This document shows positions 9,541-23,004 of a DNA stretch of 64,000 bases, one piece after another. The DNA lies in contig CM055105.1 of assembly GCA_029204225.1 (NCBI GenBank), positions 18,455,226 to 18,519,225 of the forward strand. The letters are read 5' to 3'. The notes beneath the pieces were generated by a model. That model was given only the letters and a program-made list of their open reading frames with translations, searched no databases and had not been told where the DNA came from. Position numbers and translations under genes: made by a program. This stretch comes from Diphasiastrum complanatum (lineage: Eukaryota > Streptophyta > Lycopodiopsida > Lycopodiales > Lycopodiaceae). Within the stretch, counting starts at the first letter, position 1; the number at the start of each line of letters is the position of its first letter.

Positions 9541-11995
9541 ATCATTTTACCAATTAACTTCATCCTAGAGTAATCAACTACTCAAGTTAATTGCCAATAA
9601 TTCAAAAATCTCAAATGTCTAGGTAAAGAATTCAATTATACTAGTATAACACCACATTTGGATCCTTACCCAAATCATTTATAAGTTAATCCATAAATCT
9701 TCTATACAAAGATTTGTTAACTCTGCAAGTATTTGTCACAACAATACTTGATCATATGCTTATGTTCGCCAACTAGGTTAAGTGCACCAAATAACTCTAG
9801 TAACCAGGAATACACAGTAGATTCATACAAGATTAATCATGCACATATGTGAATAATCTCACTATGACCCAGTACATAAACACATTTTTATCTAGCAGAT
9901 TCCTCCAGAACCCACGTATGTTACTCACATACCTCACTGAGATCTTGTAACTCAGCTACAAAATATTTTCTATATCTCATGAGTAAATAACATATCCGGA
10001 AAATCTCTGAGACGAATAAAATTCACTCTCAATAGTTTTCCAATCCAATTTCTTTTAATAGCATAATTTCTTCCACTTAATCAACCCCTCTCTGATCCTA
10101 GTACTCAACTAAGATTAGGTTGATCTGATACAGAACTCTTAGACTTAAATTCTGATCAAACTTACTTCTATTCCAATCAAAAATGGAATTAGTAACCTTT
10201 GACCTTTTATTGTACTACTTATAGATAATGATTCAAATTCCAAACATGTTCTAGTTCTGGATTGTCCACACAATCCCTAGAGAATTTCTCATATTCGAAA
10301 AGTTCCAATTAGGCATTTTACTCTGAATCTATTCGAAATTCCTTTCAGATCCAATCTCATTTCTATACTCTAACTGGTTCTCTTCCGAAAGCTGTGCAAC
10401 CAACAAATTCTCAAATAGAATTTTATCCCACCACTTCACCCCTCCTTTTAAAGAAAGTATAGATTTTCATAAAAGTTAACTAGAAAGATGATATATGAAA
10501 ATATCTAATCCAAGAAAAGTTAGTAATAAGTGTTTTCACTAAAGAATTCACTTCATTACAAACAGGACTTCTCCTTCAAATATTTCCAATCTGAGTGATA
10601 GAAACTACTATTCTATTGAAATCCATTTATGCAACAGAGAAATTCTATGCTTTACGAAATTGAAACATTTTAACCTTAGAATTTATTTGAATTCCAAGTC
10701 TATTACACCCTACTCAAGTTAATTGCCAATGATTCAAAAATCTCAAATGTCTAGGCGAAGAATTCAATTATACTAGTATAACACCACATTTAGATCCTTA
10801 CCCAAATCATTTATAAGTTAATCCATAAATCTTATATACAAATATTTGTTAACTCTGCAAGTATCAATCATAACAATACTTGATCATATGCTTATGTTCG
10901 TCGACTAGGTTAAGTGCACCAAATAACTTAGTAACCAAGAATACACAAAGCCATTCAATCAAATGTGAGGTATTTTGAAAATTTTTGAGGTTTAATCTAG
11001 ATCCCATTGTTGTATCTCATTATTTACAAAATCAGAGGCCCTCAAATCTATTTCTCGCTTTCTTAATTAATCCTTTGCTTTTTAGTAATTTCTTATAAGA
11101 CATCAGACTGTTTATATGATTCTTTCTAGCATGAAGTTATTCTTCTGAAAGACTGTTATGTCATATAAATTACTACTTGTGTAATAGACTTGGAATTCTT
11201 ATAAATTCTAAGGTTAAAATGTTTCAATTTCTTAAACCATAGAATTTCTCTATTGCATAAATGGATTTCGATGGAATGGTAGTTTCTATTACTTAGATTG
11301 GAAATATTTGAAGGAAAAGTCATGTTTGTAATGAAGTGAATTCTTTAGTGGAAACACTTATTATTGACTTTTCTTGGATTAGATACTGTCATATATCATC
11401 TTTCCAATTAAGAGGTGAAGTGGTGGGATAAAATTCTATTTGGGAATCTGTCGGTTACTTAGCTTTTGGAAGAGAACCAGTTAGGGTATAGAAATGAGAT
11501 TGGATATTTCGAATAGATTTGAAGTAAGATGCCTAATTGGAACTTTTTGAATATGAGGAATTCTCTAGGGATTGTGTGGACAATCTGGAACTGGAACAAG
11601 TTTGAAATTTGAATCATTATCTATAAGTAGTTACTAATTCTATTTTTTATTGGAATAGAAGTAAATTTGATTAGAATTTAAGTCTGAGAGTTCTGTATCG
11701 GATCAACCTAATCTTAGTTGAGTACTAGGATCAGAGAGGGGTTGATTGAGTGGAAGAAATGATGCTATTAAAAGAAATTGGATTGGAAAACTATTGAGAG
11801 TGAATTTTATTCGTCTCAATCCGGGAAAACTATTGAGACGAATAAAATTCACTCTCAATAGTTTTCCAATCCAATTTCTTTTAATAGCATCATTTCTTCC
11901 ACTCAATCAACCCCTCTCTGATCCTAGTACTCAACTAAGATTAGGTTGATCCGATACAGAACTCTCAAACTTGAATTCTGATCAAACTTACTTCT
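9541..11995. repeat. Mosaic of dispersed-repeat fragments in alternating orientation
   Basis: Four pieces of the repeat that is continuous at 46.56-47.97 kb. 9541-10709 is inverted relative to it, 10711-10945 is inverted, 10946-11831 is in the same orientation, and 11832-11995 is inverted. Shared landmarks include CTCAAGTTAATTGCCAAT, TCAATCCAATTTCTTTTAA-like blocks and AATCAGAGGCCCTCAAATCT. No protein is encoded. The pieces may be LTR or internal sequence of a non-coding retroelement. Confidence 0.8.
11657..11995. repeat. Long inverted repeat, 164-bp arms, 11-nt spacer
   Basis: Arms at 11657-11820 and 11832-11995 are nearly perfect reverse complements around a short spacer, CCGGGAAAACT. The mismatches I see lie in the outer part. 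The same peptide is therefore readable from both strands, which is a palindrome artefact and not two genes. A transcript would fold into a long hairpin. Confidence 0.92.
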
Positions 11996-14370
11996 AAATG
12001 AATTCTAACGAGGAAATTAATAATCAGTATTAAGCAATTATTTATAGGGATTACCAAAATCCTAATTTCAAAATTCAGTTCTCGATCACACTTACTACCT
12101 CTGATGTCCACTCTTCTTTCCTCCTTAGAATTTTCAGTTCCCTGAAAATCTTGCAGCTAAGGTACCTAGAAGATGTAACGACAATAGTAAATGTTTAAAA
12201 AAATAATTACTATAAGAAAAAGTCTAAAACAATTTCATTTATGTCCTATACCTGGGCTAAATATCTGATATATCAAAAATCATTTACTAGTATGTGAAAC
12301 TGTACTAGTTTGATCTTTTGAAAATAATTCACCATAGAGTTTTACTAGAAATGAAATCAGTTATGTAATTCCTATATTACAAAATTTCCAATAAAATTGG
12401 ACTGTTTTTTCTTTTTATTGACTGGTTTGGCATTACTCCGTTAATATTGACAAAACCTATCCAAACACAGAATATATGAAATTATATGAATGAAAATCCC
12501 ACCAATAGGATCTCAGTAATTCTTGAATGGTATCCTATCAGATTTACTGTCTGGATAAAGAATACTATTGCCACTCATTCAATCTGATCGTTTCATATTG
12601 TTTGATGATTTTAATCAAATTTAACAAGTATCTTGCACAAACGTTCACTTGATTGATTTCTAGCGATCAACATCGATTAGAAAATTATTAGACAAGTAAC
12701 TGATTTCAAATTTTTACCAGATTGAAATTCAACAAAAAAAAAAAAATCAAATTTTAACTTTCAATCTGGGAGTTCCAACTCCAAAGTTAAAAGAATGATA
12801 GAACCGTAAATTTTGTCGGCAATTTCATTGTGGTTCCTTTTGTCAATTTTAACTTATCTATCACCGAAAAATAATTTAGACCTAGTGAAAACATTGTGAC
12901 CAATTCTGACTAATAAACTCAATTTAATCATTTCACTAATCTAAACTGATTCCATAGATACGAAAAATGACCGAAATTTTGATTTTTTTCGTAAAACTCA
13001 AATTTTGCTTTATTTTACATAATTCAAAAATTCTGACGAAAATATTGCTAGTACAAAGGCAATTGAAGTCGAAAACATTGAAACACTGTCCGATTCCTAA
13101 TGTTACTAACCCAATGTCAAATTGGCATGCAAAACACACTACATTAGTCACAAACGTCATTACGGAATGTAAACTTCAGTTTTATAGAATTCGTCAGCCA
13201 ATATCACTGATTTGTGACTCAACTGTCAGAGCACATGCGTATGACCACTCAAATCGATTGTAAATCCTTCATGCATGTCAGAATCACTCTAAGAATCAAC
13301 ATGCAACCAATCCATGCAAGCACAGTATTACAAATTAGGAAAATGATTGGCATGCAATCAGAACAATTTCAACAAGAAGGAATCATGAAAAAAACATGCA
13401 AACACTCATTCTAGCCCAAAATTGATGTTACCAACAGTCTTAAACTGTCAATTAGACTTCCATGAAGCATTCATACTGATCCTAAGATGCAATATAGGTT
13501 GAGAACGAATATTTCTTGATTTGTAGAAGTCAAAATAACTTCAAACTTGATGGAGATGGTGCATAAGCCACCGGCCATCAATTTACAAGTCTGATAGCTT
13601 GTTGGGAAGGTAAAACGAAATGCTAATCATGCTATTATTAATTCCAGAATGATCTCCATATGTATATGGAGAGATTCATCCCCCAAAAATCACCAAAAAT
13701 GGTCATTTTTTTGAACTTTTTTGACTTCCTACAAGTTCAATTATTGGAATTCTTGGTTCTAACTTCAGGGAAAGCTTCAAAAGACTTTGGTCCACCACTT
13801 TACAAGCTCTACATGGTGTTTTATATCCACCTACTATCCAACTTTATGAAAAAACAAGCAAAAATGATGATGTTTGGCTATTTTCTAGTTTTTTCATCAC
13901 CATAAAGTGGATATTCATGACATACAACTCTTTCTCTTACACATGAAAACCAATTTACAGAATTACAACCATCTAATTGATCTAATCTTGCTGGATTTTG
14001 GTTCTTGCTATCTATTTTGTGCCAAAAAGCATGAAAAACCAAGCAATTTTGACCAAAACATAGCCTAGAATCATAAATCATTGGAGAGAACCGGCACGCA
14101 TCATTAATTTCATCATTAATGAACCCTAAAATGAAAGTACACTTGCTAAAAAATTCAAATCTACCAAAGATTTGATCTACACATGAAAAAGCTCCAAAAA
14201 AGCCTCACAAATTGGCCTTCAAGGACAATTCCTCATAAAACCACAAAGAATCCCAAGAGTAATGGGTCTTAGGAATATATTGTACCTACTCAAGCTGACC
14301 ACAAATTTATTGTCAGTCAGCAAGCTCACCGATAAGGGCTGCAGAGCCTTGTTTAATTCGAAGTGCACTT
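11996..14370. other. AT-rich, no gene recognised
   Basis: Low-GC sequence with poly-A/T runs. ORFs under 100 codons carry no motifs on either strand. I see no LTR terminus, tRNA or repeat array. Confidence 0.5.
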
Positions 14371-15063
14371 TCTACTAATGTGAGTACTTCAAATGCCCAA
14401 TTACAACATCAAAGACTAGGACACTTAAACATGAGATCAATCTTGTATATGCATCATAATAGTATGGTCAAAGATTTTAATTTTAATGCTGCCTCCACTG
14501 ACATTCGACATGTTTGTGAGATGTGCCTACTAGGCAAACATCCTAGATCAAGATTCCCAACGGGACAAGCCACTAGAGCTAAGTCCATTCAAGTATTGAT
14601 ACATAGTGATATGTGTGGCCCTACGAGTACTCACTCTCTGGGTTAGTGTTTGGCTATCTTTGTTATGTACACATTCCCTCTGATCTGAGAAAGAAGCTTG
14701 ACCTTGTTAGTGGCAAGCATCTTCATTGAATACTCGACATCACACAAAGCCTATCAAATTTTTGATGTCGAGTCGAGCCGTATCTCAGTTAGTCGAGATG
14801 TTGTCTTCCTCAAAAACAAATTCTTCGACTTCAAGCAGAAGCAACTAATGCAAGAGTTCGTTCCAATGACTCCCATCACTGTCAATAGGCCTCAACCTGT
14901 GACTGTTGTCTCGACGAATATCGAAGATACCCTTATAACACAACAAGAAGAATCATCATCTCAACAACCGACTATCATTCGAAGATCTGCTCGACATCAA
15001 CAAGAACCTGATTATTTTATCTCTCAGACATTTATCGGACTTACAAAACACATGCCATGGTGA
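14371..15063 (+). pseudogene. Ty1/copia pre-integrase and post-integrase fragments
   Basis: The first piece (14380-14646) has the HH-CC pre-integrase region, with HQRLGHLNMRS and CEMCLLGKHPRSRF, then VLIHSDMCGP with the first integrase Asp. The second (14698-15063) has SRDVVFLKNKFFDF and the Ser/Gln-rich linker with RRSARHQQEP. The integrase catalytic core between them is deleted. Confidence 0.85.
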
Positions 15064-15705
15064 AAGTTTATTGATAGATACTCATACGTGGGCTTACAAA
15101 ACACATGCCACAAAATTTTATTTCTTTCTTTTTATTTTTCTCTGTGTTAGCACAGTTGCTAACAGATACGAGTTCATTCATCACAGAATGATAACTTTCA
15201 AGAGTATAATATCTCTAAATCTCTCTATTTGGGAAATGATATCTAAAATACTATATTAAATATCTAATAATCTAGTTCAGTGAGCCACGACAGAGACTGC
15301 CTAGCGACGTCTCATGCACCCTCCTATGAACTCATGGTCATTTCCATTGCTTTGTACTCTTCTTTCCATTGCTAATGTGATTCTATGGAGATCTTTGTGT
15401 TTCTAGCTTTCTATGGATATGCTATCTTGGATGCTTCGCATTTTTCTTGCTTCTAGATTTACTTCTTGTTGGCTAATACTAGCCCAGACAATCCAAGAGC
15501 ACATCTCACCTTAGACCGAAGAGATCTCTGAAGAAGAAGGGATGAATAAAGAATGAGAGTCGGGAAATGCTAGCTAAGAATGATAGGAAGATACCATGTG
15601 AGCCTCATGGTGAATCCCAAGGCATTTGAAATAAATGCAAGTAGACCTCTCTTAGAAAATTAGAGTGAGCGCACTTGACTCGTTCTGCTCTCTGGCCATA
15701 CATGG

Positions 15706-15706
<1 letters not shown>
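15064..15706. other. No gene recognised
   Basis: Non-coding AT-rich sequence. Nothing was identified apart from the microsatellite that follows. Confidence 0.4.

Positions 15707-15792
<86 letters not shown>
15707..15792 (+). repeat. (CT)43 microsatellite
   Basis: An uninterrupted CT dinucleotide tract of 86 bp. The Ser-Leu ORF through it is an artefact. A GC-rich stretch of about 110 bp follows (15793-15900). Confidence 0.98.
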
Positions 15793-15793
<1 letters not shown>

Positions 15794-16499
15794 ATCCGCC
15801 CCCTCCCTACACGTAGGTCCCTAGCCCACCGCTCTCTCAGGCCCTGCTATAGGCGCGCGCATAGCTTGTGGGCAACGCTCGCGGCCCTAGGCCCCGCGAT
15901 AATTTTTGTGTTTTTTTTTAATCTTTTATTTCTTTATATAAATTTTACGGTCTTGAAATTTTTTTGCGAGCACATAATAATGGGCTCATAGAAGTAATCG
16001 TAAAAAAAAATTGCCATAAATTTTTAAAATTTTCACGATTCCTTCGATTATTCTACGAGCACTGAAATGTTTCATGGATTCCAAAATTTATATGATTCAG
16101 TTTTGATTTTATAGTACCCTCTTTCCTAAGTTTCAATTAATTCATTTTTTTTTGGTGTAAGCTCGGATTCCAGTGCAGTAAAAACGAGAAGTGATCAGAA
16201 CAATAAGACGAACGTCAAGCAACTATCCAGATTCATATTCCTCAATTGTAAATTGTTGCATGTTGTACGGTGAACTAATTGGCCATTATTTAAGAATGCT
16301 TGTGTTGAAACTTTGAGAAGACCATTCCAAGATGAAGAAAATTCAAGAGATGGACGGAGATACACCAGAAAAACTCTATACAAGAGTATAACTTTGATTT
16401 TGGAGTCTAACTCTTAAGCTACCCATAGTGTCTGATGCAGATCATTTACGAAGGTGTATATAGGGACTGCAGTCAAATATTGGAGCTGATGTAACATTA
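15793..16499. other. No gene recognised
   Basis: A short GC-rich segment with TAGGCGCGCGCATAGC near 15850 passes into AT-rich DNA with poly-T and poly-A runs. Weak gypsy gag-like reading may begin near 16200 but I cannot support it. Confidence 0.35.
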
Positions 16500-16850
16500 C
16501 GCTTCTCCACTGACTTGGACCAAGCTATGCGAGTTGCTCTTAAAATTGAGCCTAAATATGCTGGTAGGTGGTCGGCTAAATCAGGAGCATTCCAATATGA
16601 AGCTATTGGGCGAGAAGTTGAGCGGAATTTCGATATTCGTTGACATGATAAGGAAAGAAACACAATTCTCCAGTTTCCGACAATTAACGAAGCTGATAGG
16701 AGGAATAGTGGTACGAAACAAGTGATCAACATGGAGGCCAAGCCGGAGGTGAAAATTTTCAGATCAAAGGAGGAGATAAATCGATTGCGACAACAAGGCT
16801 TATGTTTTACTTGTAAGCAAAAATGGAAACTAGGGCATAAATGCCACACA
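16500..16850 (+). pseudogene. Ty3/gypsy gag C-terminus with zinc knuckle
   Basis: In one frame the end of gypsy gag is readable (ALKIEPKYAG), ending in the basic stretch before a CCHC knuckle, GLCFTCKQKWKLGHKC (about 16797-16844). This is the nucleic-acid-binding end of Gag. At least one stop interrupts it. Protease and RT should follow but copia integrase sequence follows instead. Confidence 0.75.
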
Positions 16851-18404
16851 AACTTTGGTGGGGTAGAAAGCCCAATCCGACACATGTTCGAATTTTTGGC
16901 TGTGCAGCTTATGCACACATTCCTGATAAGCTTCGAAAGAAGCTTGACGAGAAGGTCAAATTAGGATACCTCGTCAAGTATGACAATCATTCATCATATT
17001 ACAGGATTTACATGCCAGAAATGAATCTAGTGAAGATTATCAGAGACGTGAAGTTTGATGAGACCATAACAATGGCCGACAATGATTCTACCAACTATGA
17101 AGGCTTAAAGAAGCAGTACTACAACCTACCGACCACGATAGAGGGAGCATAACCTGAACACTCAAATGAAGATGTTCGAGTAGATCAAGAAAATGATTGC
17201 AAGCTTGCCAACAACTATAACTCTTGTAAACCGAGATGGTTCCAGAACTAGCCGAAAGGACAAAGGCAAGAGCATTGCAGTACCAGAAGAATCTCCAAGG
17301 AGATCAACGAGAGAGCGAAGAGCGCTAGCAAGATTTGTGCCAGGCAGCTCGGCTTCAACATTCAAAGAGTTTTGTGGATTCAGTGGCAAACCACAAACAT
17401 TCGAGAAAGCCATTGACAGTCCAGAGAAGGACAAATGGATCCAAGCCATGAACGAAGAAATCGAATCGATGAAGAAGAATGAGGTATGGACACTACAACC
17501 AGTGCCAGACAAACGAAAGGCAGTGCAATGTAAGTGGGTTTACAAACACAAGTATGGACTGAATGAAAATGTTTCAAGATACAAGGCTAGACTTGTAGCA
17601 AAGGGATTCTCTCAAAAATATGGCATTGACTATACTGAGACCTTCTCTCCAGCCTACTATTTGCATATGCAACTCCATATGACCTCAGAATTCACATTGT
17701 TGATGAGAAGACAACATTCTTACATGGCGAACTAGACGAAGAAGTCTACATGGATCAACCTCCTGGTTATACCTCTGAATCATTTCCTACCTGTGCATGT
17801 CGAATGCACAGGAGTATCTATGATCTGAAGCAATCAACATGACAATGGTATAAGAAGAAAGATTGTTCCCTGAGATCCTTAAGATTCGAGCCTCTGATGG
17901 CCAATTCTAATGTTTATGTGAGAATCATAGATGGGGAGATCATCATTGTTGCTGTGTATGTGGACGACACTCTGACACTATGCAGAAGAGAAGATATAAT
18001 TGTGGGAGTGAAGAAGGAGATCTCGAAACATTTTGAGATAACAGATCTAGGAGGAGTCAGATGTTATCTAGGCTTATAGATATAAATCGACTGTGACTAT
18101 GATGAAGGAAGGCTATACCTTCATCAGTCAAGGTACACCTGGAAAATCTTAGATGATTTTGGGATGACAGATTCCAAAGGGGCTAACACCCCAATGCTTG
18201 CAGGAACAATCCTAACGAACGAAGATTGTTCGAAGAATGAAGAAGAGAAAGATATTATGCAGTGCACGCCTTACAAGAGGCTGCTGATCGGATGCTTAAT
18301 ATTGTATCTAGCAGACAACACTCGCCTCGACATTGTTTATGTCATGTTCAGAATGATCCAATTTAACACGAATCCACAAAACGTTCATGGACCCAAGGCG
18401 ACCT
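16851..18404 (+). pseudogene. Ty1/copia pol: integrase end, RT
   Basis: Starts in the integrase C-terminal region (NPTHVRIFGCAAYAH), then the linker with RRSTRERRALARF, RT start ([22 protein letters not shown]), a frameshift near 17660, then EEVYMDQPPGY, the YVDDTL catalytic box at about 17959-17976 and the RT thumb region. Stops interrupt at 17839 and 18077. RNase H is missing. Confidence 0.9.
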
Positions 18405-18830
18405 AATGGCAAAGGTCTAAGGCAGAAGAAGACGTGATGAAGTCCCAAAGGGCGGCGTATCTCCATGTGTCAAGATACACGATAGATATCCTCACATCAA
18501 AGTACAAAGGCGATCATGAAAGTACAAGGAGGATATCATCCTATGAGAGTGATAGGATACCGTTGGGACATGCCTAATCAGACGTTCTTGTAATCCCCTG
18601 ATCACCTAATCATGTGTCCCTCTCTATATATATGTAATTACTGATTGTATAGATGCAGGGAATCAGATTGGTAATATACCAATATAAGTTGAGCACTATG
18701 TAGCAAGCTAAAGTTCAGGAAGTCTGCTAGTACGCGCGACAATTTTTTATTCACAAAAGATAGAGTTTCTTTCGCACGGATGCGTTGTGTGGTCTGTCAC
18801 AACAACACTTAAGGAATTTCCTGATCATAC
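18405..18830 (+). other. Possible LTR remnant
   Basis: The stretch after the copia RT contains CTCTATATATATGTAATT near 18622, a plausible TATA region, and the GTTGGGACATGCC motif near 18565 often seen at plant copia LTR starts. No second copy or terminal dinucleotides could be confirmed. Confidence 0.25.
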
Positions 18831-21420
18831 AATAGATGTTTATGCAAATGAGTTTCTTGTCTTGAATATGATTGAATGATTTATAGTCTGATAGTTGTAT
18901 GTTTGTAGTCAACTAGTTCAATCTTATTCAGCACACTGGTTTTACCTTGTTGAATGCATAAGCAAATTATACGTAGATCAGCAATGTTTGTCTACACCTT
19001 GGAGGATTGTAGATCTTGTTACAGACGACAGTAGACCTGAGGACAAAATCGAATTTCATCTAGGTTTGTTTCTGTGAGCACTCTTCTCATCACTAGCAAT
19101 TCTGCTAATTCTAATTTCGAAAGAGTTAAGATCACTTTCCAGCCTTTACTCTTCTCCCTTATCCTGTATACATCTCACGTTTGTTAGCGCTTGTGGTCTG
19201 CTTTTCATTTTATTCAGAGTATTTGCCCAAAGATTTGTGTCTTACATTCATTTTCTGTGTTTTTCTTTTGTCTTTGTCTAATCTGTCATGATCGGTGCTG
19301 CCAAAGCTATCGATCATCTTGTAATCAATCTGCTATGGTCAGCGTGGCTATAGCTATTCATTCTTTTGTTATTATCTATCATGATCTGTGTGGCCTAAGC
19401 TATTCATTCTTTTGCGATCTGGTATGATCAATGCGGTCAGATCATTAATTTGTTCCAAATTTTGCTAACTGCCCCATTGCATGGGAGTTTTGATATGCGT
19501 ATTGATCTAAAATGTGAGGCAGTACGGGAACCTCATTCGCCCCCAGCTTGCCGAACAAAGTAGAAAGATGTTCCATGGCAAGCACCTCCGCTGGTGGCAG
19601 CAGAATCACACCTAAGATCATCCGATCTCAGATAGTTTCCCCTCCGTGGCTGCATAGATCAGGTAACTGGTTTGGATGCCGGGCAGTGGAGAAGCGATCC
19701 TGTAGTTCGAACTCTTCACCATGCCAATATGAATGGACATAGGCCGTTTCAATCAAGCATGCTTACTTTCAATCCAATGGTCTTTGATGATACTGAATGA
19801 ACCAACAATGAAGCATTTACAGATATGGATAATAACTCAGAAGGTGAAATCAAACGCTTCATGTCATATACAAAGCGTTGCATGCAACGACAACGAAGAC
19901 CCAAAAAATGACAAGAAACGTAAAAATATGCATAAATTAAAAAATGCTAACAAGTGTACTGAAGAGTTTACCTTTAAGCGCTCACTTGTATAAATTTCAA
20001 AAATGACTTGCATGAGCTTCTTGAGCTTCTAGAGGGTGGTTCTAAAATTTTATTCTAAGAAACAAACCTCGAGGTGAATCTCTTTTTATAGAGTTTCGAT
20101 GGCCTTTGTCCAGGTCATCAATCCATGTGAAAACATTTTGTTTTGACTCCTTGGTGTACAACTCATCAATCCGTGTGTATACCTCGTGATACAACTCATC
20201 AATCCTAGTGACAAAGATCGATATTGTATTTTGTCTCTTCCATGTCATCAATCCGTTTTCAAACTTCGATTCAGTTTAGGCATCTATCTTGGATTGATGA
20301 CATGGCAAGTCTCTATATATATGCTGCTTATTTTGCTTTGTTCATGTTTTTAGATTGTAGTATTTGTCTCTGAATTTTTCCCAACTAACTTAGCCTACGG
20401 CTGGAATGGAATTAGTGGGGGTCTACAAAAAAAACCAAAAACAATATATGCATAGAAGAAATATGCACAGATACAGTTCATTATACGAAGGCACCCGAAA
20501 TTCATGACTCAACTGGTGCAATACATGGCAGAACACAAATTGTGTGTTATAATGCTATTTTTGGAACAAAATATTAAAGAGGGAGTCAAGGGAAGCCTAA
20601 ATCAATGCAAGACATAAAACTCTCGATATTCGAGGGTTATTACGAGCTTGCTACTCCTTCAAAACAAGGCGGAGTGCAATGCAAAATTTGAAACTTGTTC
20701 TATACGTCCTATACAATGCGGATGCACCAAAGTGATCTAAAAGTCTGTGTTCATAGTAAACTCAAGTTTTTGAGTCTGTGTTTTGGAAACAAAGGGAAGG
20801 TGCCTAAGACATTTGTGACCTGTACTCCGGCAGCTAAAAATAGAGCAAAACATTAGGAAGGCATCAACTCCATTCTTGAGACTTTCTCTGCTCCTTAATG
20901 GTCCGGTCTACTTGTTCAGGTTATCTTATTGTGTGGCGCCGTTATTAAATGTCATGGGTGGAAAACTTATATGCGTCGACACTCCGAAAAACATCGGGCG
21001 GACTAAGTCTTGTCTCGATGTTGTAAGATCTTTGCAATCGGGTTATGAGAGCGAGTCTTCTGAAGAACCGCAGTTGAGGGATGTGGGTTGTCATGACATA
21101 GATTTAGATTCAGGTTCAGATAATACTTAGGGCAATGGATAGATGCACATATTTCTTAATACATTGTAAATACCCTAGGCAGTAGGGGTTGTCACCACCA
21201 TTTTCTCTAATATAATAGACAAACTCATTTTCAAAATCAGTTGTTATGGATGTTTGTTGAATGTCTTGTAAGATGTTTGAATATTTTCATTTGAATGTGA
21301 CATTCAAAATTAGTTGTGATGGATGTTTGTTGAATATCATCTAAGATGAATATATTCAAATGCTTATACTAAAAGTATTGTCAATTTAAATGATGTTTTT
21401 ATCGTTAGAATATACCAATT
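18831..21420. other. Intergenic, two degenerate repeat patches
   Basis: No domain is recognisable in the short ORFs. Two patches of structure exist: about four diverged units built around ATGATC..GTG(G/C)..AAGCTAT between 19281 and 19445, and four CATCAATCC units between 20114 and 20254. The ORF at 20876-21130 has an acidic Ser-rich end but no known match. Confidence 0.4.
20114..20254 (+). repeat. Four spaced CATCAATCC units
   Basis: (G/C)TCATCAATCC occurs at 20114, 20162, 20195 and 20244, each within a similar longer context (CATCAATCCRTGTG). An inverted copy, GGATTGATGACATGG, lies near 20292. Probably a decayed tandem repeat. Confidence 0.6.
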
Positions 21421-21423
21421 TAG

Positions 21424-22745
21424 ATGGTTCAAGAGGGAGTACACAACTCCAAGGACACCACACCCGAGAGGAAGAATAGAACTTTATGTGAAATTGCCAA
21501 AGCTATGAGGTTAGGAGCTAATCTTCCAAAACCATTTTGGGATCAAGCTTTATGCAATAGGTGGCTGAGTGCTATATCGGATGGAAGGACGCCTTTTGAG
21601 ATGTTATTCAAGAGGAGGCTGAGTGTCAACTTTTTTAGAACTTCTGGATGCACTTTCTATGCCAATATAACTCTTGATGATAGGACAAAGGACGATCTAT
21701 CTTCAAGAAAAGGTATATTTGTTGGATATAGTGAGGTGAATAAAGCCTACAAGGTTTACATTCCTACTACTAATAAGGTGATTATTGGTAGAGATGTCAT
21801 TTTTGATGAGGGGAACATTCCAAAGTATCTTCAAGTAATGATGATGTGGATGAATCTAACAATCTCGATGATGATGTTATGGATCCTACTTTAGATGGTG
21901 ATGATGAAGGACCTTCATCAAGTCAAAATCCAAGGAGAACATCAAGGGAAAGACATACACCTTCAAGGCTCACATATGATGAGAAAGGTAAGCAAGTGGT
22001 TGCTAGAAAAAACTTTGCTTTCCTAACCTCTTTTGATGAACCTACATGTGTAGATGAAGCAAGGAACAAAGAGGAGGGGATCCAAGCAATGGATCTTGAG
22101 TATCAAGTTCTTATGAAGAATGAAACATGGAGATTGGTGGAGTTACCTAAGGATGAGAATGCTATTGGATGCAAATGGATCTTCAAAGTGAAGACTTACT
22201 AAGATGGATCTATCAATAAGCATAAGGCAAGGTTGGTGGCTAAGGGATATGCACAAGAAGATGGTATTGACTATGATGAGGCCTTTGCACCCGTGGCAAA
22301 GATGGTAAGCATTCGGGTCATCATCTCTCTTGCTACTTTTTATGGATGGGATCTATGGCAATTGGACATTACAAATGCATTTTTGAATGGTGATTGAGGA
22401 GTAAGTGTACATGGAGCAACCCGAGAGCTACATTTCATCTACAAAGCCAAATCATGTGTGTCTTCTACAAAAGAGTTTGTATGGTCTTAAGCAAGCACCA
22501 AGGAGTTGGTATGCCAAGCTTAACACATTTTTATTCTCTCAAAGGTTTGTTATGAGTGAGTATGATCATTCACTTTATTATAGGTTTGCTATAAATGATG
22601 TTACCATCTTGCTAATCTATGTGGATGATATCACCTTGAGTGGTGGAAACAATCAAGATGCTGATGAGATCAAGATTGCTCTCAAGAGGGACCATTTTGG
22701 ATTACAAGAAAAAGTGGACTTTTGGCTTATGAGCTTGATCTTCAG
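21424..22745 (+). pseudogene. Ty1/copia pol: integrase end, RT
   Basis: Begins at the catalytic Glu of integrase (ERKNRTL), continues with the C-terminal region (FRTSGCTFYANI, GRDVIFDEG), the linker (PRRTSRERHTPSRL) and RT ([47 protein letters not shown] at about 22618-22647). Breaks are a stop at 22199 and a frameshift with a stop near 22397. RT is truncated soon after the catalytic box. Confidence 0.9.
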
Positions 22746-23004
22746 GACAAATCTACCGTTCATCCAATGTTTCAGGTAAGTAAAGGTGATACAATTGGAT
22801 TTGATAAATATCTCACCCATTTCAAAGATTTATTACGTAGTGTAACTTTGGAACAACAAAAAAAATTAAAAACCAAAGATAAACAATTGAGCAATCTCTA
22901 AGTGCTTGATTCGGTGGAAACATTGAGGATGATGATTCATGGGAGAGAGTTGAAAGCATAAAGAAGAATTTCTCTAAGTTTCACCTTTGAGAGGATAGTA
23001 GTCT

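Noticed and set aside
9541-10945. Gene content within the inverted repeat fragments
   Set aside because: No ORF of useful length; sequence matches the non-coding dispersed repeat at 46-48 kb.
11703-11949. Two nearly identical 67-codon ORFs on opposite strands
   Set aside because: They arise because the DNA is a near-perfect palindrome; neither has gene-like features.
15665-15991. 108-codon Ser-Leu repeat ORF
   Set aside because: It is the translation of the (CT)n microsatellite.
20876-21130. 84-codon ORF with an acidic Ser-rich end as a gene
   Set aside because: No recognisable domain, no splice context and no conserved neighbour.
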